This document shows, one piece after another, positions 15,471-24,373 of a DNA stretch of 48,842 nt. How positions within the stretch are numbered: the first letter of the stretch is position 1; every line of letters starts with the position of its first letter. The stretch spans positions 1 through 48,842 of the forward strand of contig JAISNI010000229.1 in assembly GCA_031276295.1 (NCBI GenBank), read 5' to 3'. Source of the stretch: Treponema sp. Its GTDB lineage: Bacteria > Spirochaetota > Spirochaetia > Treponematales > Breznakiellaceae. A program made the translations under genes and the position numbers. The notes below the pieces were generated by a model. The model ran no database searches and was not told the DNA's origin. It worked only from the letters and a program-made list of their open reading frames with translations.

Positions 15471-18400
15471 ATTCAGCGGTTACTATTCCCCCGTTTACCC
15501 TCAGTTTCGGCCACGTGCTTTCCGTGTACCAGTTGTCAGCGCCGATAAATTCGCGGCTTAATTCGATTTCCACAAAGTACACATATTTTCCCGCTTCATC
15601 TTCTATAAAAATAGGGTAGTATACCTTACCTTCACTGTCGGCCCTTCGCTGTTTGTTCAGGTAGAGGCTCAAGATTGCCCAGGGAGTGTTGATCATGTAT
15701 TCGGCCTGGGGGATAAGGTCTATGCTTGTTCGGTAAAATCTAAAATTCAAGCTGTCATCGACGGCATTCCCCTGAGCTAAAGCAATCGGTTCCCGTGTAT
15801 AGGTAACATGCCGCTGGTTGGTTTGTCCCTGGGATACAATCTCCACATAACGGAACCTGTCTATCGCCGGAGAATAACCTTCGATTTGATACTGCCGCTG
15901 AATGGCGGTAGGGGCCTGCCGGAGAGTCCAGGTAAGGGGATTACGGCTATCGGTTAAACCTTTGGCTATGCTATAAACGGTATGAGCCCACCGTTGAGCC
16001 GCGGCGCCCCTGAAAAGGTTCGGATGAAGGGATGTCTTTACAATGGTATTTTCTTCCTCCGTATTTACTAAAACACCCATGTCTTCAAAGAGCGGAACCA
16101 TACTCTCTATATTGAAAGGCGGCAGAGAGTTCCAGGCCGAAGCGTCGGCGATAAAGGGAAACGCCCGATAAGAGTTCAAGGCATTTGAGAATTCGGCGAT
16201 ACGTTTATTCTTAAACTGCCCCGAAAGTATCTCGACCCCGTTCAGGGAAAAACTGTCCCACCAGCCTATCCTCATATCCTTTGTCCCTGAGTACAGTATC
16301 AAGTAGGAATCCTTGAGTTCCTGTTCCGAACGTGCGCGCAATACCTGCATGGCGTCTTCAACATCCGAAGGCAGCTCTGTCCAGGCCAGCAGCATTTTTT
16401 CCGCATCCGCACTCATAAAAGTATTCAAAAGATTAATATCATCATCGAGGGCGGCAATAAAGCGGTTCTTCTCGGCGGTAAGAGCGCCGCTTAAAAGGCC
16501 GTTGTTTATCCCGTTCAAAAAATCGATACACTGGGTGTAGAGGGACTGTAAAACCGAATTGATCTGATACGGGCGCGCAACGGCTACCCTGGACTTAAAA
16601 GCGTTCCAGGTGGATGCAGGAAGATAGGAATTATCAGGATAAGAACCCCAGTAACGTATATATGAGCCAAGATAATTTCTGAAAGCCGGAGGTTCATGTA
16701 TCGCGGCATCCTTGTTCCGTAAAAATGCCGGCATCTCGTCCGCCTTGATATTCTGGTTGAACAGATTCGTAAAGGAATAAACGGCGTCCGCAATTTCCTT
16801 TACAACAACCGGGTCATACCCACGGTTATAACGCAGGCCGCCGACAGCACCCTCAAGAGCGCCGGACGAGAAGGTGAAGATGCTGTTGTCGCGCGCGAGG
16901 GAACGCTGTTCCACCATGTTTCTGATGTTGGCCTCGCTGGTTGAAAGAAAGGCCAGCGTACCGGTGAAGATGACGTAACGGTTGACATAGGACTGGGCAA
17001 AAATCATATTCCGTCCGCTCTGCACCAGAGGGGTAAGTTTTTCATTCTCGGCGAAAGGCTTTACATAATTTTCGTAATTCTCCAGGGCAATGTCTATACC
17101 GTACTGATCCAGATCCCAGGCCGCGTTGAAATCACTATCACGCACATCATCCGGCGAAACAAGACTCACCGCGGATGCAAGGTTCAGGATATTCTCAACA
17201 ACGGTAAAAAGGGAAGCGGCGTCTGAAGTTGTGTCTATCTTGTCGGCAAGGAGGGCCGTATTTTTTAAAACGAGCGCCCGTTCCTGCAATGCGGCAACTT
17301 CACGGTTTAGATTAGCAGGAAATTCATTCCGTAAGGCTATGATCTGCCCCAGTATATCCCCCTCTCCCGTAAGGTTGCTCTTCCCTTCGATAAAGCTCAT
17401 ATCCCGTTTAAAAAGATTAGTGAATTCATTTACGGCAAAATTTATAGTCAAATCGTTTAATAGATATTCGTTGATAAGATTATTGCCGAAAGCGTCGACG
17501 GATCGTCCGCCGTTCTGTCCGGTTCCCGATCCAATACCGGCAAAAACTACCGGTATATTTAAGGCGCTGATGTTTTTTTCAATCTCATAGAACAGGGTAC
17601 GGCCCTGGTTTATAAGTTTAACCTGCCGTTCTGTCAGATCCTTCCACTCATACACCGTTTCCCTCAGATAGTTAAAGGGGATCGTTTGCTTTGCGTTATT
17701 GATACGGGCAAAAACGGCGTTAATACGGTTGTAATTATTTACGATATCTTCCGAAATCTTAACAAGGCTCCTGATCTTCCCGTACATTGAATCGGGGTAT
17801 ACATCCTGCCTGCGCCAGGAACTGAGCATCAAGTTTAACGCGGCAATTTCGGCGTTAAAGTATTCATTTGAATAGATATAGTTCATATCCATAGAAAAAG
17901 AATAACGCCGTTCATATCGTTTTTGGTAACTCATCAGCAGGTTCATGGTGTCGTTGGAAATATCGGGCATAAGATATTTAATCATAGATTCAAGATCAAA
18001 TTTGTCCGAAAGAACCAACTCCCCTATTTCCACCCCCCTCAGTGCGTCAAGCAGCAGGAAAGACTCAATGGTCGAACTCAACGTTTGATCAAGCGTTCTC
18101 ATTCCGCGGGAATCCCCGGTAATTTTTTTTCCTACCTCCTTAATTACCGGCGTTCTCACCATCACACTGTGGAGTTGGTTGGCGATATAACCCCTATCCC
18201 GTTTTCCCATGTTTAATTCCGGGCCAAAGGTGAAAAGTTCCGAAAGACGGTATCCCAAGGGAGGGTTTAATACGACATCCCGGTAATTAAGGGCATTAAA
18301 GAAAAACTGTACGCGGGAGGAAATTGTTTCTCCCTGGAGCGGTGCATCACTTAACCTGTAGACGCCTGCTTCATTGCCGGTAATAAGCGGAGAAACAAAA

Positions 18401-19866
18401 GGGCTTCCCTTCCTCAGCGCCGAATCCAGCGTGTTATAGTAGCTTGTAATCTGCAAAAGCGAAGCCCGCAAGCGGGTGGTGCTAAAGAATACCGCCGAAA
18501 GCCATATAACGCCGATACTTATTGCGGCGGCGCAGAGTACGTAGTGAGGAATATGACGGCGGATTGTTTCCTTCCGGGTAAAGTACGTTTTCGCGGAAGG
18601 GGCGAATACTTTTTTATGCAGCATATCCCGAATGAAGTAACCGCGGGGCAGGGTTTGCCATTCGCCGGTTTTACCGGGAAGCACAAGCTCGTCAACTGTT
18701 CTGCCGGTGAGGGTTGCGAGACTCGGGCTTAACGATATATTAATATCCCTGGCGGAAGTAAAATACACGCCCGAAAGGTGCATATTTTGCGAGCTCAGAA
18801 AATTATTCTCCCCGAAAAGAACTTTAAGATAAATATCAAGATTATTAAAGATTGCGGAAAAATTTTCAGGGAACAGGTACATCTTCCCGGCCGCTTCCAT
18901 GCGGTTTGAAACAACCATCACATTGGTAGCAAGATCGCCTGAGAGCATCCGTTTCCTGCAACCCAGCCTCAGCCGTTCCAGCAGACTATCCCAGAAAGTT
19001 TTGAATTTTTCGGTATCGTACCGCCCCTCATTCGTACAGCCAAGTATTTGATGCCGGAGGTCTCCGATAATCCCCTTCGCATATTCCCGGAAGCCGTTGA
19101 TCATATCGAGCTTGGTAACGACGACATAACAGGGAAGGTGCATTCCGCTTGTATGCAGGAGGGTGGAAAATTCGTTCGCTATAAGAATAGCCTTCTTGTG
19201 GGTCATGCTGTCGTCGTCGGCAATAAGCGCATCCGCGGGTATGGTGAGAATCACACCGTCCAAAGGCTTACGGCTATGGATGCGGCATATCTGCCTGGCA
19301 ATATGCCGCCATTCGGCGCTGGAACCGGAAACCCAGCGGTCAAAAAAAGTTTTACCGCTTATATCGCAGACTACCGCCTTTGCCCCCACCCAGAATCGTA
19401 CGGGAATATTCTTTTTATCATCATGAGCCTGATTCTGCTGTTCATTGGCGGACGGAACAAACTCCAGATCGCTTTCCTCCAGTAAAGAAGATTTGCCTGA
19501 TTCCGGCTCTCCAAGCAATACATACCAGGGAACATCGTACAGTCCGCGCCCGTCATCAAGGGTCAGGGTAATGCCCTCTTTAATAAGCGAATTGATCTGC
19601 AAAAGATTATTCGACAAGAGCTGCTTGGCCTTTGACTGTTCATCTCCGCCTTTCACGAGCTGGGATAGATGCTTCCAGACCATAAGGTCTTTCATCATGT
19701 CCTTGGTTTCTTTAGCTTTAAGACTTTTCTTTCTGGCTTTCCGTATCAGAGGTATGGTGATGAGGAGAACGATGAAGAGGATGACTAAAACAACAATAAT
19801 TTTAACAAGGAGGCTGTTTTGAAAAAGATTCGTAAATTGCGCCCATAAACCCGATACGGCTTGCAT
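15469..19866 (-). CDS. tssM: T6SS inner-membrane complex protein TssM (IcmF)
   Basis: 1465 residues, longer than the usual 1100-1300. TssM spans the inner membrane and periplasm and, with TssL and TssJ, anchors the secretion machine. A first membrane helix lies at about 20-41 and another at about 440-462 ('HYVLCAAAISIGVIWLSAVFF'). Between them is a cytoplasmic NTPase-like domain with the Walker A motif GEPESGKS at 119-126. About 1000 periplasmic residues follow, ending in the beta-rich part that contacts TssJ. The ATG at 19866 follows the tssL stop by five bases. The gene is last in the cluster and its stop lies in structured repeat A. The extra length is mostly in the periplasmic helical region. 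Confidence 0.92.
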   Translation of the reverse strand: MQAVSGLWAQFTNLFQNSLLVKIIVVLVILFIVLLITIPLIRKARKKSLKAKETKDMMKDLMVWKHLSQLVKGGDEQSKAKQLLSNNLLQINSLIKEGITLTLDDGRGLYDVPWYVLLGEPESGKSSLLEESDLEFVPSANEQQNQAHDDKKNIPVRFWVGAKAVVCDISGKTFFDRWVSGSSAEWRHIARQICRIHSRKPLDGVILTIPADALIADDDSMTHKKAILIANEFSTLLHTSGMHLPCYVVVTKLDMINGFREYAKGIIGDLRHQILGCTNEGRYDTEKFKTFWDSLLERLRLGCRKRMLSGDLATNVMVVSNRMEAAGKMYLFPENFSAIFNNLDIYLKVLFGENNFLSSQNMHLSGVYFTSARDINISLSPSLATLTGRTVDELVLPGKTGEWQTLPRGYFIRDMLHKKVFAPSAKTYFTRKETIRRHIPHYVLCAAAISIGVIWLSAVFFSTTRLRASLLQITSYYNTLDSALRKGSPFVSPLITGNEAGVYRLSDAPLQGETISSRVQFFFNALNYRDVVLNPPLGYRLSELFTFGPELNMGKRDRGYIANQLHSVMVRTPVIKEVGKKITGDSRGMRTLDQTLSSTIESFLLLDALRGVEIGELVLSDKFDLESMIKYLMPDISNDTMNLLMSYQKRYERRYSFSMDMNYIYSNEYFNAEIAALNLMLSSWRRQDVYPDSMYGKIRSLVKISEDIVNNYNRINAVFARINNAKQTIPFNYLRETVYEWKDLTERQVKLINQGRTLFYEIEKNISALNIPVVFAGIGSGTGQNGGRSVDAFGNNLINEYLLNDLTINFAVNEFTNLFKRDMSFIEGKSNLTGEGDILGQIIALRNEFPANLNREVAALQERALVLKNTALLADKIDTTSDAASLFTVVENILNLASAVSLVSPDDVRDSDFNAAWDLDQYGIDIALENYENYVKPFAENEKLTPLVQSGRNMIFAQSYVNRYVIFTGTLAFLSTSEANIRNMVEQRSLARDNSIFTFSSGALEGAVGGLRYNRGYDPVVVKEIADAVYSFTNLFNQNIKADEMPAFLRNKDAAIHEPPAFRNYLGSYIRYWGSYPDNSYLPASTWNAFKSRVAVARPYQINSVLQSLYTQCIDFLNGINNGLLSGALTAEKNRFIAALDDDINLLNTFMSADAEKMLLAWTELPSDVEDAMQVLRARSEQELKDSYLILYSGTKDMRIGWWDSFSLNGVEILSGQFKNKRIAEFSNALNSYRAFPFIADASAWNSLPPFNIESMVPLFEDMGVLVNTEEENTIVKTSLHPNLFRGAAAQRWAHTVYSIAKGLTDSRNPLTWTLRQAPTAIQRQYQIEGYSPAIDRFRYVEIVSQGQTNQRHVTYTREPIALAQGNAVDDSLNFRFYRTSIDLIPQAEYMINTPWAILSLYLNKQRRADSEGKVYYPIFIEDEAGKYVYFVEIELSREFIGADNWYTESTWPKLRVNGGIVTAE

Positions 19867-19871
19867 GATTT

Positions 19872-20621
19872 CTATTTATCCTCATTCAAATAATCTTTTG
19901 GTATTTCAACTGCCGGCGTTGTACTTATCGCCGTTGAAGTTAGCACCTGGCGGTACACCCTGGTAGCATTTTGAAACGAACTCAAATTGATAAGAAGACA
20001 GATAGCCATAAAGAGCAGCGAAAAAACTATGGCCGTTTTTACCGTGAGAAACTTCGATAAAATACGCCGCCATCTTTGTATCTTGTTCCGTTTTTCAATA
20101 TTCTCATCAACAATAGGATCGCTATGAATGTCAAAATCTATTGGGTATCTATCATTGATCTGCTTCATACAATTTTTGATATACATCGGATCGGAACGGT
20201 ATATTCCATCAAAGCCCAGGCCCAGCATCAGATAGAAAAGCATAACCGGGTTGGCGCATTCAGGATCGTTTATCAATTCAGCAAAAATATCAAAAAATTT
20301 TTCATCTCCCGACAATTCATTGTAATTCCGGCCCAGTTCACGCCATTCATCCTTAAACGGAAAAGGGCCTTCCTTTACAATATAATCTATAAAGAATACC
20401 AGCGGCCGTTCAACATGGGAGAATTCCCATTCAAGCCTCTGGTTCCGCGACGCCGCTTCCCGCGCCGCTATCAAACGAACTTCAATATCCTCAAAGAATT
20501 TTTGTAACGATAATGTGGAGGCGGCGCCGGACTGCCGCTCAATCTCCGCCATTTGCCAGTAATTGCAAATACAGACAAAGATTGGGCTGCATATCCTCTC
20601 AAGATCGCTTATCCTGTCCAT
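19872..20621 (-). CDS. tssL: T6SS inner-membrane protein TssL (DotU)
   Basis: 249 residues. The cytoplasmic DotU domain starts MDRISDLERICSPIFVCICNYWQ and a single C-terminal membrane helix ('TAIVFSLLFMAICLLINLSSF', about residues 195-215) leaves a short periplasmic tail. There is no OmpA-like peptidoglycan-binding extension, so this is the short form of TssL. The start shares its A with the tssK stop (TAATG), showing tight translational coupling. It binds TssM and the baseplate protein TssK. Confidence 0.88.
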   Translation of the reverse strand: MDRISDLERICSPIFVCICNYWQMAEIERQSGAASTLSLQKFFEDIEVRLIAAREAASRNQRLEWEFSHVERPLVFFIDYIVKEGPFPFKDEWRELGRNYNELSGDEKFFDIFAELINDPECANPVMLFYLMLGLGFDGIYRSDPMYIKNCMKQINDRYPIDFDIHSDPIVDENIEKRNKIQRWRRILSKFLTVKTAIVFSLLFMAICLLINLSSFQNATRVYRQVLTSTAISTTPAVEIPKDYLNEDK

Positions 20622-21994
20622 TAATTTCTCTCCAAAACCGTGATGTATAAGGTTGCTTCCAAGGCGGGGAATATATCCACCGCATAATCTATCAGCACTC
20701 CGCCTTCATTGCACATCTCCCTAAAACTTTGCGGCGATTCGTCAATTTCAAGTTTAAACCACAGGGTATGACTCAGTACCGGAAGGAAGCGGGGCGGGTA
20801 GCGCATTTCGGTAAGCCGTACCCCGCGGTTACGCAGCCCCTTGGCTTTGGGGCTGACAAGCCTGAAGGTATCTCCCCGTTCAAGAGCCCTTACCACGGCG
20901 TCGTCATCGGCTTCGGTATGTACCGCAAGATAGATGGCATCTATATTCTGTATATTCTCCGGTTTTAAGGCGGCAAATAGAAACATACCGTCGTCCATAC
21001 GTTTAAATTCCAATTTGATATAATCAATACCCCCTTCCGCCGAAAGGAACGAACGGATATCGTTGATAATGTCGTTAAAAACCGGAGAAAAATCGTCATG
21101 GATATACTTCTTGATTTCCCGCACCCCGTTCCGGGGATTAAGCCCCATAAGTTCCGCAAGAAACGAGGAGAGTTCTATGTAAAGGTCAAAAGGAGAAATA
21201 TGGCCGGGAACCAGAAGCGAAGAAAGCCGTGTCTCGTAGAGGTTGAGTACACGCAGATACAGAACGTTATACGTATTAATGCCGGAAAGGGCATTGGGAT
21301 TGAAGCGCGCCACGGTAAGGGTATTGAGCACCTTGTCGCGGGAACGCCGTATATCAAAGAGGAGGTTTAACCCCATAGTTAAAAGCGGGCAATCCGCTGT
21401 AAGCATGATAAACGGGGGAATATACCTGTCGTCCCTGGTTATGGTAGAAGTGCTTCCGTCATGTGTACTGATTTTAAGCCGTGCAACGGGGAGTATCTGC
21501 ATATCGGTTGCATCGTCAAGGTTTGTGATAAGCCGTGCATTGATGCTGTGGGTAATCAAGGTAATTTCGTTTACTCCGGTATTTTCGTCCCTGAGTTCCC
21601 TTTCCGAGGTAACGTATATCTTCTTCTCATTTGGATTGGTTTCAGATACGATATTTCCCTCGTATACCGACCAGTGAGGTACGGCTAAATATATGGTAAT
21701 TTCATTAGGCCGTTGTTTCAGCGTCTCGTTAAGATCCAGCGCCCGCAATTTACAGTTTCCCGGCTCGCTTACTTCAAGGCCGTTGGGCATTATCACGGAA
21801 AAACGCCGCAGCACTACCCGTCCGCGGAGAAGGGATTCATCGTCAAATTCAAAATCAATAAACCCGCTTGTGTAGGGCAGGCAGAAATAACGATTGAGCC
21901 GGTTATGCAGGGCATTAAGCCACTGCAAATGTTGAAAATGATGGGGCTGCAAAAAAAGGCCGTCGCTCCAGTGTAAAAATTGTTCAAAACGCAT
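20621..21994 (-). CDS. tssK: T6SS baseplate-to-membrane connector TssK
   Basis: 457 residues. The N-terminus is diagnostic: 'FLHWSDGLFLQPHHFQHLQ', near-invariant in TssK and related to the shoulder domain of phage receptor-binding proteins. TssK trimers join the TssE/F/G baseplate to the TssJLM membrane complex. The ATG follows AGAGGA, three bases after the tssJ stop. The C-terminal part ('VDIFPALEATLYITVLERN') matches the family ending that contacts TssL/TssM. Confidence 0.93.
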   Translation of the reverse strand: MRFEQFLHWSDGLFLQPHHFQHLQWLNALHNRLNRYFCLPYTSGFIDFEFDDESLLRGRVVLRRFSVIMPNGLEVSEPGNCKLRALDLNETLKQRPNEITIYLAVPHWSVYEGNIVSETNPNEKKIYVTSERELRDENTGVNEITLITHSINARLITNLDDATDMQILPVARLKISTHDGSTSTITRDDRYIPPFIMLTADCPLLTMGLNLLFDIRRSRDKVLNTLTVARFNPNALSGINTYNVLYLRVLNLYETRLSSLLVPGHISPFDLYIELSSFLAELMGLNPRNGVREIKKYIHDDFSPVFNDIINDIRSFLSAEGGIDYIKLEFKRMDDGMFLFAALKPENIQNIDAIYLAVHTEADDDAVVRALERGDTFRLVSPKAKGLRNRGVRLTEMRYPPRFLPVLSHTLWFKLEIDESPQSFREMCNEGGVLIDYAVDIFPALEATLYITVLERN

Positions 21995-21997
21995 GCA

Positions 21998-22555
21998 CTA
22001 TTCCTCTTTACTTGCTCCCTGCACCCGGGGATCCAGGGGTCTCTCATAAACTTCTACTATTTTGTTGCTTTCAATCCGGATATACTTGGTCCGTACCCCC
22101 AGAACGGTTCTTCCCATCGGAAGAAAAAGCATCCGTTCGTCCGCTTCTTCTTCCGCCGGCGGGAGGCTGGCTATAATGAACAGGGTTTTCGGTTTTTTCC
22201 TCATCCATGTTTTCCACGGAATATCGTCAAAAAGCAGGGTTGCCGGTGTAGTATCCTCGTTGGAAAAAAATACGGTAAAGGGTTCTATACGCCGCCGTAT
22301 CGTATTCCCCGGCGAAAAATAACCCTCTACGCCCAGGGATTTTATCTCATCCACTTCCTTATCGGTAAGGGCGGCGATATCCACTTCGATAGAGGGATAC
22401 ACCCCCCTATCGTCAAGGAGTTCCGACATTCCCGTTATGACGTTGAACCGGCTTACGCAGCCTGAGAAAAGAAACACGGCCACTACGGGGAAAAGAACTT
22501 TCCCCGTGCCGTACCAAAGCCCGGCGCTTTCTGCGGTTTTACAACCCTGTTTCAT
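21998..22555 (-). CDS. tssJ: T6SS outer-membrane lipoprotein TssJ
   Basis: 185 residues from the ATG at 22555. An ATG 15 bases further upstream (22570) is rejected because its own codons (ATGAGGAGG) form the ribosome-binding site, giving AGGAGG with six-base spacing to the chosen start. A hydrophobic segment ends in the lipobox 'LFSGC' (Cys33), so it is a lipoprotein. The mature domain is the beta-sandwich of TssJ ('YPSIEVDIAALTDKEVDEIKSLGVEGYFSPGNT'). It holds the TssLM complex at the outer membrane. In spirochaetes the lipoprotein could face either leaflet of the outer membrane; the periplasmic face is needed for TssJ. Confidence 0.85.
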   Translation of the reverse strand: MKQGCKTAESAGLWYGTGKVLFPVVAVFLFSGCVSRFNVITGMSELLDDRGVYPSIEVDIAALTDKEVDEIKSLGVEGYFSPGNTIRRRIEPFTVFFSNEDTTPATLLFDDIPWKTWMRKKPKTLFIIASLPPAEEEADERMLFLPMGRTVLGVRTKYIRIESNKIVEVYERPLDPRVQGASKEE

Positions 22556-22613
22556 CCTGTTCCTCCTCATTCAAAATGGGCTTGCATGTCTTTGTCTTTT
22601 AAAGCGGGGCGTC

Positions 22614-23948
22614 TTATTCCGGCGCTTTCCACCGTTTGTATCCTCCCGTATTGGGCGGGGATTGCGGCGCCGCAGGCGGCTTATCCGGCGTAGCGTTTGT
22701 CTCGGGCGCGCTACGGGGCGTCCCCGACGGAGCATCTTTCGACACGGAAGGCGCCGCCGGAACGTCTTCCTGCACGGCCGCGGGCACGCCGAAAATCGGC
22801 TTCCGCTGGGCATTGGACGGCGCTACCGGGACGGTCTGCCGCGGCGCTGTTTTTTCCGGTTCCCCTCGGTGCGCGCTTCCTATGGTTTCGTGGGGCGCTT
22901 CCCCGTTTTTAAGACTTTCGTCCCAGAGGTCCCGTCCGCTCAGTACCTCTACCCCCAGGTTAAAGTAGAGTTCGTAACGTTCCTTGAGCTTGCGCGTCCC
23001 CCCTTTGTGCAGGGCGCACATCAAGAGCACCTGCGAAAGGCCGTTGGCAGCCAGGCCTGGCGGGGTCGGCACGATCTGTTCCCCCAGGGGCATCAGATTC
23101 CCGAAGGCCCAGAATGCGCTCAAGGCCAGGAGCCCCGCGGGGGTATCGGGACACTCGTTCCCTATGTTGAGGCAGGTTTGGCTGTTCTCCGCATCCGGCG
23201 CTGCAATCCAGCGGTACACCGCGGCCATTGCGTTGTCCCGCATCTTTTTTTCATGCTCCGGCACCTTGGGGGGGATCACCGCCTTGATGGTAGCCACGGT
23301 TTCCTTCTGTACCACCCCAAGCTGGGCTTTGAGCTTTGCGGATTCCAGAAAAATCGGTGAATTGGGATCAACCTGATAGCGGGGTTCGTCAATGATCTTT
23401 TTCCCTAATTTTTTTAGCAGATCAACCGGGTGTATGCCGTGGACCCGTTTAAATTCCTGAAAGGCCGTCTCTACCCCCTCCTTCACGAGGGCCAATGTTT
23501 TCGGATCAACCTTTTTCGTTAATTCTTCAATTTGCCCCTGTATTTGGGCGCGGCCGGCGTTTATGGAGTCGTTTACCGCGGGATCCATCTTGGGCAATTC
23601 TACCTTGGCAAAATCCGGCACTTCGGGGGTAAAGCTGGTACCTATATCGGCGATATCCTGATCTACCGCGGGATTCTCCTGTAGTTCCTCGTATAATGAC
23701 ATTACGCATCGGTAATCCCACCAGACTGCCGCCCGGCGGTGGGCGATATAGGCTATGAGTTCACAGGCATCCTTGTGTTTTTCCAACCTCGCCAGCTTAA
23801 AAGCCATTTCTTCCGCGCTGTCCACCCCCGCATAGAATTCCGCAAGGTCCGGGCGGATTTTAAAATTTTCCTTTGCCAGGATCTCATCCACGCTGAGATA
23901 TCTGAGTAATACTAAATGCCTGTTCAACCAGTCTAATTTATCAGCCAT
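22614..23948 (-). CDS. T6SS-associated protein with 'AVWW' motif (DUF6931-like)
   Basis: 444 residues. Residues 55-80 read 'HKDACELIAYIAHRRAAVWWDYRC'. The 'R.AVWW' motif (Trp76-Trp77) recalls small T6SS-linked proteins (DUF6931) encoded near vgrG in proteobacteria, where the role is unknown. A second helical region (about 215-345) contains 'ALSAFWAFGNLMPLGEQIVPTPPGLAANGLSQVL', also typical of that group. The last about 80 residues are a Pro/Ala/Ser tail, probably disordered. The family name is from memory and should be treated as a resemblance. Its place among spike genes suggests a chaperone or adaptor for spike or cargo. The start follows AAGAGGAATTACC. Confidence 0.6.
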   Translation of the reverse strand: MADKLDWLNRHLVLLRYLSVDEILAKENFKIRPDLAEFYAGVDSAEEMAFKLARLEKHKDACELIAYIAHRRAAVWWDYRCVMSLYEELQENPAVDQDIADIGTSFTPEVPDFAKVELPKMDPAVNDSINAGRAQIQGQIEELTKKVDPKTLALVKEGVETAFQEFKRVHGIHPVDLLKKLGKKIIDEPRYQVDPNSPIFLESAKLKAQLGVVQKETVATIKAVIPPKVPEHEKKMRDNAMAAVYRWIAAPDAENSQTCLNIGNECPDTPAGLLALSAFWAFGNLMPLGEQIVPTPPGLAANGLSQVLLMCALHKGGTRKLKERYELYFNLGVEVLSGRDLWDESLKNGEAPHETIGSAHRGEPEKTAPRQTVPVAPSNAQRKPIFGVPAAVQEDVPAAPSVSKDAPSGTPRSAPETNATPDKPPAAPQSPPNTGGYKRWKAPE

Positions 23949-23984
23949 GGTAATTCCTCTTACTAATGGTCAAGTATCCGCTCC

Positions 23985-24371
23985 TTATGTCATTTTAAGG
24001 GCTTTGGTCTCAATGTCCGAGGCCCCTGCTTTTGTCCGTAATGCCGAAGCCCCTGAGTCCATCGCGGTGGCCTCTCCGGTTTGGGCTCTTGCCTCCACTT
24101 CCGATGCCTTAACTTCCCCTTCAGACCCCGCGACCTTTTGCTGGCCCAATTTCCCCTCGCTTTCATTGCCCGCAACTTCGGACTTGTTGATGGTAGTTTC
24201 ATTGTCGGTCGGTTTTACCTCCGTATCGCCGGCCATTGTTTGCTGCTGAAAGTTGACGCCCACATACTTAGTTGCGATACTGATACTGGCGGAAACCGCC
24301 AAAGAAGCCACGGAGGATGTTATTAACGGCAGGGTCTTTGCTAGAATCATTACTTTTGTTTTCTCATCCAT
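23985..24371 (-). CDS. Small T6SS-cluster protein with periodic Ala/Glu/Ser/Thr tail
   Basis: 128 residues, family not recognised. Residues 1-35 (MDEKTKVMILAKTLPLITSSVASLAVSASISI) are hydrophobic, like a membrane-seeking helix or non-cleaved signal. The remaining about 90 residues are polar with a recurring step of 7-9 residues ('SEVAGNESE', 'QKVAGSEGE', 'VKASEVEARA', 'QTGEATAMD'). This could be a narrow beta-helix, as in spike proteins, or a coiled coil. It lies between the DUF6931-like gene and the repeat-protein gene in the spike part of the T6SS cluster. AGGAG lies about 12 bases before the ATG. Candidate roles are spike extension, small effector or immunity protein; none is shown by the sequence. 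Confidence 0.55.
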   Translation of the reverse strand: MDEKTKVMILAKTLPLITSSVASLAVSASISIATKYVGVNFQQQTMAGDTEVKPTDNETTINKSEVAGNESEGKLGQQKVAGSEGEVKASEVEARAQTGEATAMDSGASALRTKAGASDIETKALKMT

Positions 24372-24373
24372 AA

